Below are positions 13,405 through 23,965 of a stretch of 64,000 bases of DNA, in pieces (the first letter of the stretch is position 1; each line of letters begins with the position of its first letter). The stretch is from Spizellomyces punctatus DAOM BR117. Its lineage: Eukaryota > Chytridiomycota > Chytridiomycetes > Spizellomycetales > Spizellomycetaceae. The notes under the pieces were generated by a model, which had not been told where the DNA came from, searched no databases, and saw nothing but the letters and a program-made list of their open reading frames with translations. Made by a program: the position numbers and the translations under genes. Location: NCBI RefSeq assembly GCF_000182565.1, contig NW_015971546.1, forward strand, positions 186,001-250,000, given 5' to 3'.

Positions 13405-14350
13405 TTTAACAATGCTCGGCTCTCCCGTCGTGACGATGCAATGCTTCTATTTTCTTTGTTTATTCTCAAGTGAATCGCCGTAAGCAACGCTTTTGTTTGT
13501 TTTGGAACGTCCGTTCGCCCAAGAAGCAGAGACGACAAAAGAACAAAAAGCACAGAGAGCTGCAACAAAAAGAAAGGCCTCCAAGCGATGCAGCCGCCAA
13601 GAAAAAGCGCAGTAAATCTAAATGTGTCTAACGTCTATACGCAAATAAAAAACGAGGCCAAAAAAACGTTATGAGATCTCAGAAATCAAAAGGCAAAAAC
13701 CCTCTACCCTTCCTTCTATTCTCCTTTCAGCCCCCCCTGTTCCTACGACGTTCTTCTTTGCAGGTGTTTCCTTGTTTTGGCGGCTGGCACTGGAAGAACC
13801 TCCTCCTCCAACAACTCACAACCAAGTCGCGTTATTTTAAAAACGGCTCAACGCGCGTCATGATTTTCATTAACCCTAAAAGGGCAATAGCAAAAGTTGG
13901 CGATGAGCGGAGTTTTAAAGCAAATGTAATTAAGGAGCAAGGGGATAATGAAAAGGAGATCAGGCTTGCCAATGCACATTAGGTTTGTTTGTAAGAGTTC
14001 GTCTGCGCAATGGAGCGGGGGTTGGAGACAACCAGCACGAGGTTGCATGTAATTATTCAATGACGGTCAGGGCTTTTGTTCAAATCCACCACTATGCGCG
14101 CGCTGGTGCAGTTTTTTGCTTTATCTGATGTATAGTTCCTTCAAAGTGCGAGCCCACCAGATGGGCCATACGCCAATCATCCGATGGCTGAATGTACTGC
14201 TCGTTGTATGGATTCGGATTCAATAAATATAAAAATGACATACATTGAAGAAAACATTTATAGATAGATACTCGAGACCTTTTCTCTCCCGTAACGTTTT
14301 TACCACTTTTCAGTAACTTTTCAGTTGCGAAATGACACGACATCACATGT
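13405..14350. other. Intergenic, nothing firm
   Basis: About 950 bp upstream of the PH-domain gene. A minus-strand open frame (14092-14397) runs past the stop of the Cache receptor in another frame; it lacks family signal. Confidence 0.5.
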
Positions 14351-16305
14351 TTAAACAGGGTCTTCGGTCTCAACTTGATATCCACTACTTGGTCCAATTG
14401 AATCTCTTCCGTCCTCGGGGGAGGGGCTCGGCATCATCTCTCTATGCTGATTATTAAGCAGGGTTGGCCGTCGCTCAGAGAACCGCTTGTTTTGCGAAAC
14501 CGCTCGCGCAAAGGTGATCACCATCTTGTGAAACGCTCGCTGAATCTGCCAGCTAGAAAAGGAGCGAGCGTCAGCGTCATCGCCAAAGTTGCGGGCGAAC
14601 AACGAGACGATACTTACAGCTCTGATATACGACTATACTGGGGCCGACGAACTCCAGACTCCTTATCGATATCTTGCTGCAAGACGTCTTGAAACTTGAA
14701 ATTGGCCAACATTCTCAAGTCCCGTGTAATTCGATGCAGCGCCTTTGCCAAAAAGAACGAAAACACAACCGCAACCGAACATCCAGCCACTACCACTCCA
14801 GCAACGATCGCGATCGTTTTACGATTGGCAGCTTGTAATTCGCCCATGATCGCATCACGGTTGATAAAAGCGATGATGGCCAAATCTGTGTTCGCTCGCT
14901 GAATTCTGCCAACCATCATACTGAACGTGCCACCCGATAATTCAAGCTCCACCGCCTCATTAGTTGGATGTATAGATAGCCAGTGGGAGAGAGAACCATC
15001 CGATTTTGTTTGCAGCAATTGATACAATGCAGCGGTGTCCTTATCCGTAACCGCAATTTCGGGTAAGGTCAGCGCTCGTACGGCCGCACCGTTCGAATCT
15101 AGTTCGTAGAGCTGGACATCTGGCTCAGATGAAGCCACGATCGTATCCGTCCCTCCGGCCATTTCAAATGCGTACAATAGGTTGTTGTACGGGATCGATG
15201 CTTTTGATTCCGCCAAGAGAGTTTGAATAAAGCTTAATGTAAGGTCCGCTCCGACAACACCTTGAATTGTGCCATGGTCGTCCGAAAAGACGCGAAGAAA
15301 ACTCTTCCATCCTTTATAGTCCCAAACTTGCACCGATGACCAATTGAACGCGTTGGCATTTGACACATCGATCGCCTTTCAAGAGCAACGTAGGATAAGG
15401 AATGTGACCCATATCTCCCGGTGCGTACAGTTGATGGCATTATACTCACTTGAACCCAGTAAGAATTGGTATTATTTTGGTTGAGGTCACTAGTCACAGG
15501 GCCGAGATTGGTTCCATTTGCGGCAACGTCCCAGGTGGTCAGATTCCCCCCATATTGTCGCCATAGGTGGTATTCTCTGACTGTTCCTTGTGTCGAAGTC
15601 GACGCTCCCCATAACTCACCCTCTGGAACGGTAGTAAAGTATTGAGTTGAGTAGAAATTGACGTTGGGAACGAGGACATTGAGCTGCAGCGATGCAGTTA
15701 AGAGATTGATTCGGGATGGAGCTTTTTGTCGCTATGCCAGCCACTCACCAATTTTTGGGTCGTGATATCCTTGTCTGCATACGTGGCCGCGGAGTAATAA
15801 CCCTGGCGAAAGTTAAGCACAGAGACTGCGGTTGATGCCTCTACTGCTAGAAAACGAACGGCAACATCCGAAACCTATGGAGTCGTGCTTACTTTAGATG
15901 AGCAGCCACAACTGTGATGACAAACGAGAAGCGTACCACTTGGTCAATAATTCGCCTCTGAAGAGCTTGTGCCAGAATAGTTGCCGAGTTCTTAAAGATG
16001 AAAAGACAATCAGTCGTCAAAACCCCGAATATGCGCAAACTTGGCAGACCTACCGTGGCGGCACGAAAAGTCAATCCCCATGCCAAAAAAGCGATCCCAG
16101 TTGCAAGCGACGTAATAAATGCAATCAAAATCAAACTGATCGGCGCCCTTCCACTCTTCAATCCCGTTATGAACCGGTGAAAGGTCCATACGCGGTTACT
16201 GAGGACCATTTCACCCTTGCTATTGAGGGACATGGTAGGGTCCGTCGTCGACGACCCGCCATTGACGGACTGCTCTGGTCTTCCTGGAGATCTACTCATA
16301 CTCAT
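14351..16305 (-). CDS. Two-TM Cache-type receptor with no output domain
   Basis: Six exons: 16054-16305, 15937-15990, 15749-15874, 15450-15683, 14618-15375, 14351-14552; 541 residues, all in phase. Layout: cytosolic Ser-rich N-terminus; TM1 about residues 49-75 (ISLILIAFITSLATGIAFLAW); an extracytoplasmic region of ~330 residues resembling a double-Cache ligand-binding module (WSSVQVWDYKGWKSF, GVVGADLTLSFIQTLL); TM2 about 424-446 (TIAIVAGVVVAGCSVAVVFSFF); then a HAMP-like helix pair (ALHRITRDLRMLANFKFQDV, ELWQIQRAFHKMVITFARAV). The protein stops about 65 residues after this. No kinase, cyclase or response-regulator domain is present, although in related chytrid proteins this architecture often precedes a nucleotide cyclase (recollection, not checked). 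It could signal through a partner or be a truncated paralogue. Confidence 0.8.
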
Positions 16306-17318
16306 AATCGTGTGTGATCAATTTTTGTAAAGGATAGGTACTGGAAAGGCAAGAAGAAGCTTTTGTCTTTTGGTGGGCTGTTGAGCAGCCTGGGTCGTAG
16401 AGTGCATGACATATCCCTCTTAATCATCCGTGGTAAATTACACAACAATCATGGTTCCTGGGGTAAAGGCATTGAAAGACACAAAAAATGTTAATCCTGA
16501 ATTTTGAATGGATGTTTGCCCTTCTTTGATACTGAAGATAATCGCACGCTGTCAGTATTTGAGAAGCTCCGCCGTTACATAAGCAGGTCTCCGCAAACAA
16601 CAAACGCTGACAGGTGCCACTTGAAATGGGAGACAGATGGGGCTATCTCCTAAATACAGTTGGATATGCCAACACTATCTTAACCTGCGCCCGTAAAGCG
16701 TCGGAGGCGTGATGTTTACCAGGAATGCTGTTCTTAGATTGGAATGCCACCATCGCACCCATGTCACGTTGCGACTTGACGACAATGACAACCCGTTGCA
16801 GAACAATGCTTCCACCCACTACTTTTCAAAGGCTCTCGTGAGAATAAACTATTCAAGGAGGGGTAAAAGGAAGGCGATGCGGGTTGAGGGATGTTTACAC
16901 GAGACCCGCATCAGGGCTGAAAATTGCGGAGCGTATTAGTCCAATGTTACCTTACCCCAAACCTTCATACCCATTGAATTTGTCGAACGGGCGTTCTCCG
17001 TTGCAACAACGCCCGCATTGTCAATTTCTTGGGGTTGAGTCCCGTGCTGTTTGTGTTTTGTAGGATGTCTTCTCCGATCTCATCAATGCGGCTAGCCCAG
17101 ATTCTCTTTCATTTAGAAAGGCTTGGCCATCGGCCCTCACAGTCCACTTCTCAAATAGGTCTATGGCCATGTGGTTTTAGAGCAATGCCCTTCCCTTCAT
17201 TCACTTTTCTAGGGTCCGTTCTATCGTGTGCTTTAGAACTATGACTTGCTCAGGCGGGACGGAATGTTAACAAGGTACGGCCAGCCACATGTCAAATCCA
17301 TCTCTGTTCAAGCATAAC
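16306..17318. other. Intergenic, nothing recognised
   Basis: About 1 kb between the start of the Cache receptor and the 3' end of the SANT-like gene. Only short unrelated open frames. Confidence 0.5.
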
Positions 17319-17971
17319 CTAGCAAAACAGTATACATTTACCCAGGTATTTCTGGCAATCAGCCCTGCCGTCGGTACGTCCATGAAGATGATTTCCACCT
17401 TCCCGCAGCTACAAGCAAAAAACAAAACGTTCACGGTGATCCAACTTGTTTCTTGAGAATATTTGACCAATATGTTCGCAACTGACTCTGATTTCTACCA
17501 AACATATCGTTGAATTCCTGTGTTATAACAGGCCAATTGCCGAGTTCGCCGTGTTTTTGAGCTAGCATTTGGAGAGCCTGCGTTCGGCATCAGACTAAGG
17601 TCGCTAAAAATGTCATCGCATCTATTGAGATAGGAAATATCCGAAATGGCAGTGATGGATTCACATGCATACCGCTCGATTGCGAGTGCTCTCGGCTTCC
17701 ACTTTCTTTGCTTTCACTGGCTTTGGCTCCTGGGTGCCTGGTAAAAGTTGGTCCACATGATCTTGATTTTCATCAAGTTCGTTCTGGAGAATTCCATCTG
17801 GAGTGCTGCCAATACGATTGTCGTCGTTGGCGCCGACCACTTTCTTTGTTCTTTTCTTCTTCTTCTTTGGCTCTGATGATGTGCAAGTGCTTTCATTGCC
17901 ACGTACTCTTCAGGCTCAGCTTTCATAACCTTTCTTTTCTTCTTCTTCTTTGGCTCTGATGAGCTTTCCAT
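17319..17971 (-). CDS. Small SANT/Myb-like nuclear protein
   Basis: Exons 17930-17971, 17673-17870, 17446-17577, 17319-17408 give 153 residues; introns of 59, 95 and 37 nt. The last intron is unusually short, so the C-terminus is uncertain. The start is Lys-rich (PKKKKKRK, then PKKKKRTKK), a probable nuclear localisation signal. Exon 3 encodes a helix-turn-helix-like segment: ALQMLAQKHGELGNWPVI, then EFNDMFGRNQSQLRTYW and SNILKK. Its spacing of Trp, Phe, Gly-Arg and Trp matches SANT/Myb-like DNA-binding domains. Role: probable chromatin or transcription protein, inferred. The first intron lies on a 31-nt direct repeat (listed separately). The gene diverges from a small gene starting at 18343. 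Confidence 0.65.
17849..17962. repeat. Direct repeat pair overlapping a splice site
   Basis: An identical 31-nt sequence occurs at 17849-17879 and 17932-17962, 83 bp apart. In minus-strand orientation it reads TCATCAGAGCCAAAGAAGAA plus a purine tail. In the first copy it is wholly exonic (encodes SSEPKKKK); in the second, CATCAGAG is the 3' splice site and the rest is exon 2. Confidence 0.9.
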
Positions 17972-18342
17972 CAAAGAATGATGCTTTTTCAATTACAAAA
18001 ACTGTTATTCTTTGGCTATTGAATTCGAAATTAGATTTTAACAAATTTTGAAAATTGGTGAGCAGCGAGTAGATATGAAAGCTTGATGCGCATCGTAGTC
18101 TGTTCCCAAGTGCAACTTGTTAAGCGTCTATCACATGATCCACCCTTTGCCCTTTGCAAGCTTCCACAGATGATATTCTAATGACGCAACAAGTGGAATC
18201 GTAACCTTGTGAAGCCCCATTTCAACTCGAGAGGATAAAAAGCAAGACAGTACGCCGGACAGACCATCTCGCAAGAAAACACGACAAGCACTCGACCAAG
18301 CAATTGATTGTAAACCAAACATCAATCAACGACAAAAAGGAC
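17972..18342. promoter_or_regulatory. Shared divergent promoter region
   Basis: 371 bp between the ATG of the SANT-like gene (17971, minus) and the ATG of a small gene (18343, plus). AT-rich around 17990-18060. No specific operator recognised. Confidence 0.4.
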
Positions 18343-18665
18343 ATGGGCAAAACACCAGGACACCGTAAGTCTTTCGCAAGTTCTTCCACGATATAAACCA
18401 TCCTTGTTAAACTGTTCCATTTCCAAAAGGTGAACACAACGCTCCTCCGCTGGGTCACGAACCCAACAGTGCGTATATCCTCCACGGCCGACAGGACCAA
18501 CCGCACCACGATGCAGTGCGAGCTGTCGAAGAAGTTGCTCATGCACAAAAGGACAAGCCCGGATGGGAAGGGACAGAGCATCTAGTCAAACCTAGTGTAA
18601 AGGACAAGCCGATTGTGGGCAAGTTGGAGAAGGATTGGGAAGAGGAGCAGAAGAGAAAGGAGTAG
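18343..18665 (+). CDS. Small hydrophilic hypothetical protein
   Basis: Exons 18343-18364 (22 nt) and 18430-18665, intron 65 nt with GTAAGT donor, give 85 residues. The protein is highly charged and hydrophilic: starts MGKTPGHREHNAPPLGHEPN, then a helical stretch (HHDAVRAVEEVAHAQKDK) and a Lys/Glu-rich end (EKDWEEEQKRKE). No signal peptide, membrane segment or recognised domain. The tiny first exon and clean phase-1 junction support a real gene. Function unknown. Confidence 0.65.
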
Positions 18666-19004
18666 TTTGGGACATTTAGAGGGTTCGACCACATGTACAT
18701 AGCAATTTCAGAAGAGAATCTGTTTTCATTCAACCTTTAACCGCTGAGTCTGTAATATCTTTTCTTTTTCGGTACTTGCTCTGGACAAATCTAGCTCGCT
18801 GAGATAAGAACAATGGTACTCAGGCACGGAGAATGGTGCCTCAAGATCATCACCAACGCCAGTCACATTCCCATTAACACATTCAACTTTATCCAATATG
18901 TATATATTAACCTCAGGTATGGCTTGTCTTTTATGACAGTGTACCAAAAATTCCATTCCCAAAGACCCGACGAACCGTACAATATCATACATTTGCAAAC
19001 GTCA
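18666..19004. other. Intergenic between convergent genes
   Basis: About 340 bp of shared 3' flanking sequence; nothing recognised. Confidence 0.6.
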
Positions 19005-20064
19005 CTACTGATCGGGAGCCAACTCGTACTTTTCAATAACGTTTCTCATTTCCTTTGCTGATTTCTTTAGCAATTCTTCTTCTTCCTCTGTCAAAGGAGG
19101 TTTGAGGGTTTGCCTGACTCCGCTATGGCCTAGCACGACGGGGAAACTGAGGCAAACGTTGAGTTCGGGAATGTAGTGTGAGAGGGGACGGACGTGGCGG
19201 AGGTCAAAGATGATGCATTCGCAGATGGAGGCTGCTACACCGCCAATACTGTGGGCACATGAGGAGTTTGTTGGTGGGTGATCAATAGTCAAGTGAAAAC
19301 ATGAGATGTGTACTCACCCAAAATATGTGGCGCCCTTTGCTTCAATAATCTTGTATGCCTTATTCTTGACGTCCTCCGCCAACTTTTTCTTGTCGACCCC
19401 CTTCATTGCAGATAAACTCAACAAGGGCGTATTGGCGACATGAGCCGAGCTCCACGCGACAAACTGACTGTCACCATGTTCACCTAGGACGTAGGCATGC
19501 ACAGCAGTCTCTGCCACTTCCAGTCGCGATGAGAGTTCACTTCTCAGCCGCGCCGAGTCAAGGTATGTCCCAGATCCCAAGACTTGGCTTTGAGGCAATC
19601 CACTCAGTTTTTGTGCAAAATAAGTCAAAACATCAACAGGATTAGCAATGAGCAACAAAATTGCCGATTGCTTGAATGGTTTCATTGATTCTATGACGGA
19701 ACTCAGAATCGCTCGATTACGGCCAATGAGGTCCACACGGGTTTCACCGGGACGCTGCTTGGCCCCGGCAGTGATAATGACAATATCGCATTGCCCGGCT
19801 TCTTTGGGTGTACCCATCCTGACTTTGGTGTCCGACAGGAAAGCAGCGTCGGAAAGGTCCAAGACCTGGGCGGCACATTTTTCAGTGTCGAGATCAACTA
19901 GGAGGAGTTCCGAGGCGCAACGACGGAGGAGGATGGCATAGGCGGCCTAGATGGTTCAATGTATCAAGATATGCCCGTCTCTCTGCGTGATATTGATGAA
20001 TAACCAACGTTACCGTAGCACCAACACTTCCAGCTCCACCAATGATAGCAATCTTGGCCGGCAT
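19005..20064 (-). CDS. ldh: L-lactate dehydrogenase
   Basis: NAD-dependent interconversion of pyruvate and L-lactate. Exons 20014-20064, 19318-19946, 19005-19248; 307 residues, close to bacterial LDH length. The start MPAKIAIIGGAGSVGAT carries the GxGxxG NAD site (residues 9-15). The mobile-loop segment GAKQRPGETRVDLIGRN has Gln at the LDH specificity position (Arg in malate dehydrogenases) and the catalytic loop Arg. IANPVDVLTY, GSGTYLDSARLR (with the substrate-binding Arg) and GEHGDSQ (proton-acceptor His) are all intact. No targeting peptide, so cytosolic. The sequence looks more like Bacillus-type enzymes (GANQKPGETR) than animal LDH, which suggests but does not prove bacterial origin. 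Likely supports fermentation or lactate use. Confidence 0.93.
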
Positions 20065-20882
20065 TCTTTCTGTATGCTATGCTCCTTGGTTGATAATCTC
20101 AAGTAAGGTAGATACAAAGCGTATTGAACAGAGTTCCGGCTGTTAAAAAGAACCTTTAAAAGAAAGGAACCTTAAATAGGCCCCCGCCATGATGAGATAA
20201 TGGATGAGTCATTACAGCGCAACAAAAACTCAACGCGTGCATGGCAGGATGTGGGTGACAATCCTTTCTCCTCGCCATGGGAAGCGATATTTAGGCAAAA
20301 CATTGTAAACAAAGTAAAGCGAGAGCAAGTTATTTAGCATAGTATTGTAAAACGGATTTCCTCACCGTACATATTGCGGAACGTCCGCTTAAAATGTCCA
20401 ATCTATTATGAACCATGTGGATCGGTTGATCCGCTTTTCAAGTGTTGTTACATGATTGGGGTATGATTCGGGTATCAACAATGTTGAGTATAAATGTGAA
20501 TAGATATCAATGATCGCCGATCGCCGTTCAAGCATGGCTTTTCTGGGCAAGAGTTTTATAAAACGGACGGAATGCCATGCAGAGGATCTCCAAAAACAAA
20601 AAGTAAGCACACTCAACAAAATATAGATGGCTAACTGAAAGAGGCATCAAAAAAAGACCATGTAAAGAAACCGGTGAAGCTGTCAGTGCCCAAAAGTATG
20701 CTTTTGCAGTGTTATTTCCAAGTGTGTATCCAAACTTGCAATTTACAAATTGATTACATAAAGCTCCGCTCAGGAAGGCCCAGCGACCCATTGGCGGTAT
20801 CGCGCATCGGCCAGTTTACAACAACGACCACGCACCCGCTTTATCATAAAGTGCAACTACAAAGAAGTGAGCAAAAAAGATA
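20065..20882. promoter_or_regulatory. Divergent intergenic region
   Basis: About 820 bp between divergently transcribed LDH and the gene starting at 20883. Contains probable promoters of both; no defined motif recognised. Confidence 0.35.
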
Positions 20883-22689
20883 ATGTCGGACGTCATTCGC
20901 CTGTTGGACAGCTCAGGCACAAATGTTCTCGACTCTGTCTCAACAGACTATGAAGACTCTTTTTGCCTCGAAACCTTTGGAGACCTTATTTCCATGCACC
21001 GCGAGTCCGAACCAAAAGGCACAAAAGAGTTTATTATTGCAAGAGTACAAACGTGGGATCATAAGCAGCCTGAAAAAGTTTGTAATGGTGGTTGAGCCCC
21101 GTTGAGCGTACGGAGAATGTAACTGATAGAGATTGGCTTTTGCTAGGCGTTTTATTCTTATTACAGCGCATACCAGTTGAACAAGATTCTCATCAAAACA
21201 CAGAAATATAAAGGAAAACGATTGATCCATCGACTGCATGTCTTGAATCCATTGACGAATACAGATATTATTGGAAATGTTCAGGTAGGTGCATTCTGTG
21301 TACGCTTTGAACATGTAAGCTGCAGCAAATGTTGAATTCTTGCGATAGTATTTTATGGTAAAATCTCAATCAGATGCAAAGGAATCTGAAAATGAGGCAA
21401 ATCCAGCAGAAACTTTGCAACCTGTAGAGGTAACATCCGTACCAGAACCCGTCCCAGCTCCACAAGAAATGCTGCAAGTCCTCCAGCCCCCAATTCCTAC
21501 TGATAACGAAGGAGACGAAGGCCTCCCTTCCTCACCAATAGGACCGCTTCCCCCTCCCATGATGAAACCTGCTCGGAAACGGCCCACTTCCCTCTCCATC
21601 AAAACTGGCCCACACTCTCTCCCCCGTCCTGCGCGCCGGAACTCGGATCTCATCATCCCGCCCAGTCCAAGCGTCAAGCAGGTGGAAGCAGGAACAGCAA
21701 CGTCATGGACAATGAGTGCTCCTAGCGCTGTCGAAGCGCCCGATGATGAACCCCTGTTAGCAGGTGACCGGAAAGCCGATGCCACAGGCGAGGAAGCCAA
21801 ACAGCAACCACGGAAAAAATCCATTTTTTCCAATATCATGTCGCCTCGTCGAAAATCTGTCGCACCAGGGACACCTAAAAAGATGTTGTCCATGCGTCTC
21901 AGGGCTTTCTCTGATAAATCCACACCACAAGCTCATGCACCCTCTCAACGCCGTCACCATTCCGCCGGCGATGCTTACCATCCCACAACGACCACCCCGC
22001 CGCTAGCCCAGCCGCCCATGTCAGCGTTCCCAACCACGCACCCAGACGCGACAAAAGTTCCTGTACCCGCAGGGAACGTAACCCGTTTCGCCGTTCCGGT
22101 TCCCATTGAAGAACTGACTTCCCTTCCCCCTACATCACGAAATAGGAGAAGAACCCTCTCCTACCACAACGCTGTAACAGCTGCAGGAACTCACGCATCC
22201 TTTGAAGACTGGTTGCATATGGTTACATTAGAGCGAAAGGCATTCAAGCGGAAGGGATCAAGATCAGATGCTGGGGAGGAGTACGATGTTGTGAGGCCAT
22301 TTGGGAGGGCTAGTTTGGTGAATAAGGGGTTGAGGATTAGTACTCCAAAGTTGGATACCATTCGAGGTTCGCCTCCTGCAAAGCAGACAGGGGATATTAA
22401 TCAGTCGGCACCCACGACACCGAAAAATGAACAGGAACAAAAGGAAGAGGAGCATGAACAAGATGATGAGACAGAGAGCACGATCAATATCTATGATGCC
22501 ATACTATTTGCTACAGATATTGATTTTCTGGAAAGTAGTAAAGTTCGGGCCATTTTCCGGGAGAATGCTGTGACGCCGGATGATGCCAAGCTGTTTGAAT
22601 TGCCACCTGTGCCTGCTGAATCGCCGTCGCCGACGTCGCCGAGACGGCCGCCAGTTTCACCGGATGAACCTCTCTGCTTTTGTTGTTAA
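20883..22689 (+). CDS. Hypothetical protein: conserved-looking N-terminus, proline-rich tail
   Basis: Exons 20883-21077, 21147-21284, 21349-22689; 557 residues, all phase 0. Residues 1-115 look like a compact domain: VIRLLDSSGTNVLDS, KEFIIARVQTWD, AFYSYYSAYQLNKILIKTQK, RLIHRLHVLNPLTNTDIIGN. The spliced joins restore a smooth sequence, which argues it is real. I do not know its family. Residues ~116-300 are low-complexity and Pro/Ser-rich. Residues ~300-420 have a short ordered part (FEDWLHMVTLERKAFKRKG) and an acidic stretch followed by INIYDAILFATDIDFL. The protein ends CFCC, possible lipid-attachment or metal-binding cysteines. No membrane helix. A long minus-strand open frame (21366-21923) is a shadow. 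Confidence 0.8.
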
Positions 22690-22984
22690 TTGTACACGAT
22701 GAGGGTCATTGTACTATGGTAAAATGGGTTATTGATTAGCCAACATGAAATACATATTACGAGTGAGCAAGTTACTGGGACAAACTGTTGTTGAAATACA
22801 CCCACTCCATACGTTTATTTCTTTCATTTAGTGTTTTTACATACGTGTGCTATGGCAAATACTATATCTACTAGGGTTCACCCACCTCTAGTACTACTAG
22901 CATAAGAAAAGTACAGACTAGACATGAAAACAAACAATAATCCTAATCTAGGAAGCACTATATTTATCGTGTATCTAGATTTGC

Positions 22985-23965
22985 TCATTTAAGTTTCAAA
23001 CCAGTTCCAGCGCGGCGTGCGCGGCGAACGAGGCGGGCGGCAGCGGTTGTGGTTGGTACGGGGGCAGCTTCAGCAGTTGATGTAGCGGTAGAGCTGGGAG
23101 CAGGGACCGAGCCAGTAGGAGCAGGAGCAGGCGCTGCTGTGGAACCGGTGGATGCGGGAAGAGTAGCGGGTGTACCAGCTCCAGAACCTCCGCCGACAGT
23201 GACTTCAACATCGACACAGTTTTCATCTGTAACATACAAATCGCGAGTTAACATGTTGGATCTGAACAATGTCAACGTGAACATCAATCTGGAAACTTAC
23301 AGTGCTCAGGGTTGGTGACGCCCAAATGCCAACCCTCCCAGTACCACCTCAGGATGCACCGTTTGCAGGTAATTTTATCCGCATTTTCAACGGTAAAGGT
23401 CCATGTCGAGAGACACATATCATCGGTTATCAATCCTGCTGGAATATCACCAGGACATGCTGACGAGGCGGCCGCCTTGACATCACCGGTAGAGTGCTGG
23501 TTGATGGGCGGCACGGCGCAACCCTGTGCCTGCCACAGGTTGACAATGACAGCGCCGGTGCCGGGGGCGGGGTTCGCAGGATCAATAATTTCAATACTGC
23601 AAGGACCAATGTGGGCGGCTCCGGTGGACATGGCCAAGGTCACTGTGAAGGGCTCGCCGTTGGTGAGTGTGATGGGTACAATGGGACCAGGAGGAGCATT
23701 GCGGCAAAAGGTAGAGTTGCCCGGTGTGGGACTACGAAGACTGTCGATATCTAAAAAGAATTGCCAAAATGTTTATTCAATAAAATCAAGATCGATCGCG
23801 CTCATGACAAACATTGCATTACATACCAATATTGATAGCACCGTAATTCCTAACGGTGCCCCTCTCGCCGGCACCAATGACACCAGGACCCACAAGGAAT
23901 CCATGTCCAGCGACTGTCGAAATGAAGGTAGCAGCCAATGCGGCAACAGACAAGATAGATTTCAT
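22985..23965 (-). CDS. Secreted LPMO-like (chitin-binding type-4-like) protein
   Basis: Exons 23827-23965, 23301-23750, 22985-23226; 276 residues. A signal peptide (1-20, ending TVAG) is followed by His21 in HGFLVGP. A mature N-terminal His is the first ligand of the copper histidine brace in lytic polysaccharide monooxygenases. A second His sits in GAAHIGPC, and the segment RWYWEGWHLGVTNPEH plus several cysteines fit an LPMO beta-sandwich. The family number (AA class) cannot be assigned from this. After the domain (~residue 200) comes an Ala/Pro/Ser/Thr-rich linker and a basic end (RLVRRARRAGTG). No binding module follows, unless the tail is itself processed. Probable role: oxidative attack on chitin or a related wall polymer. 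Confidence 0.75.

Noticed and set aside
14092-14397. 101-codon open frame on the minus strand, possible missing C-terminus of the Cache receptor
   Set aside because: Different frame, no splice pair joins it, and no catalytic motif inside.
21366-21923. 185-codon open frame on the minus strand
   Set aside because: Antisense shadow of the Pro-rich exon starting at 21349.
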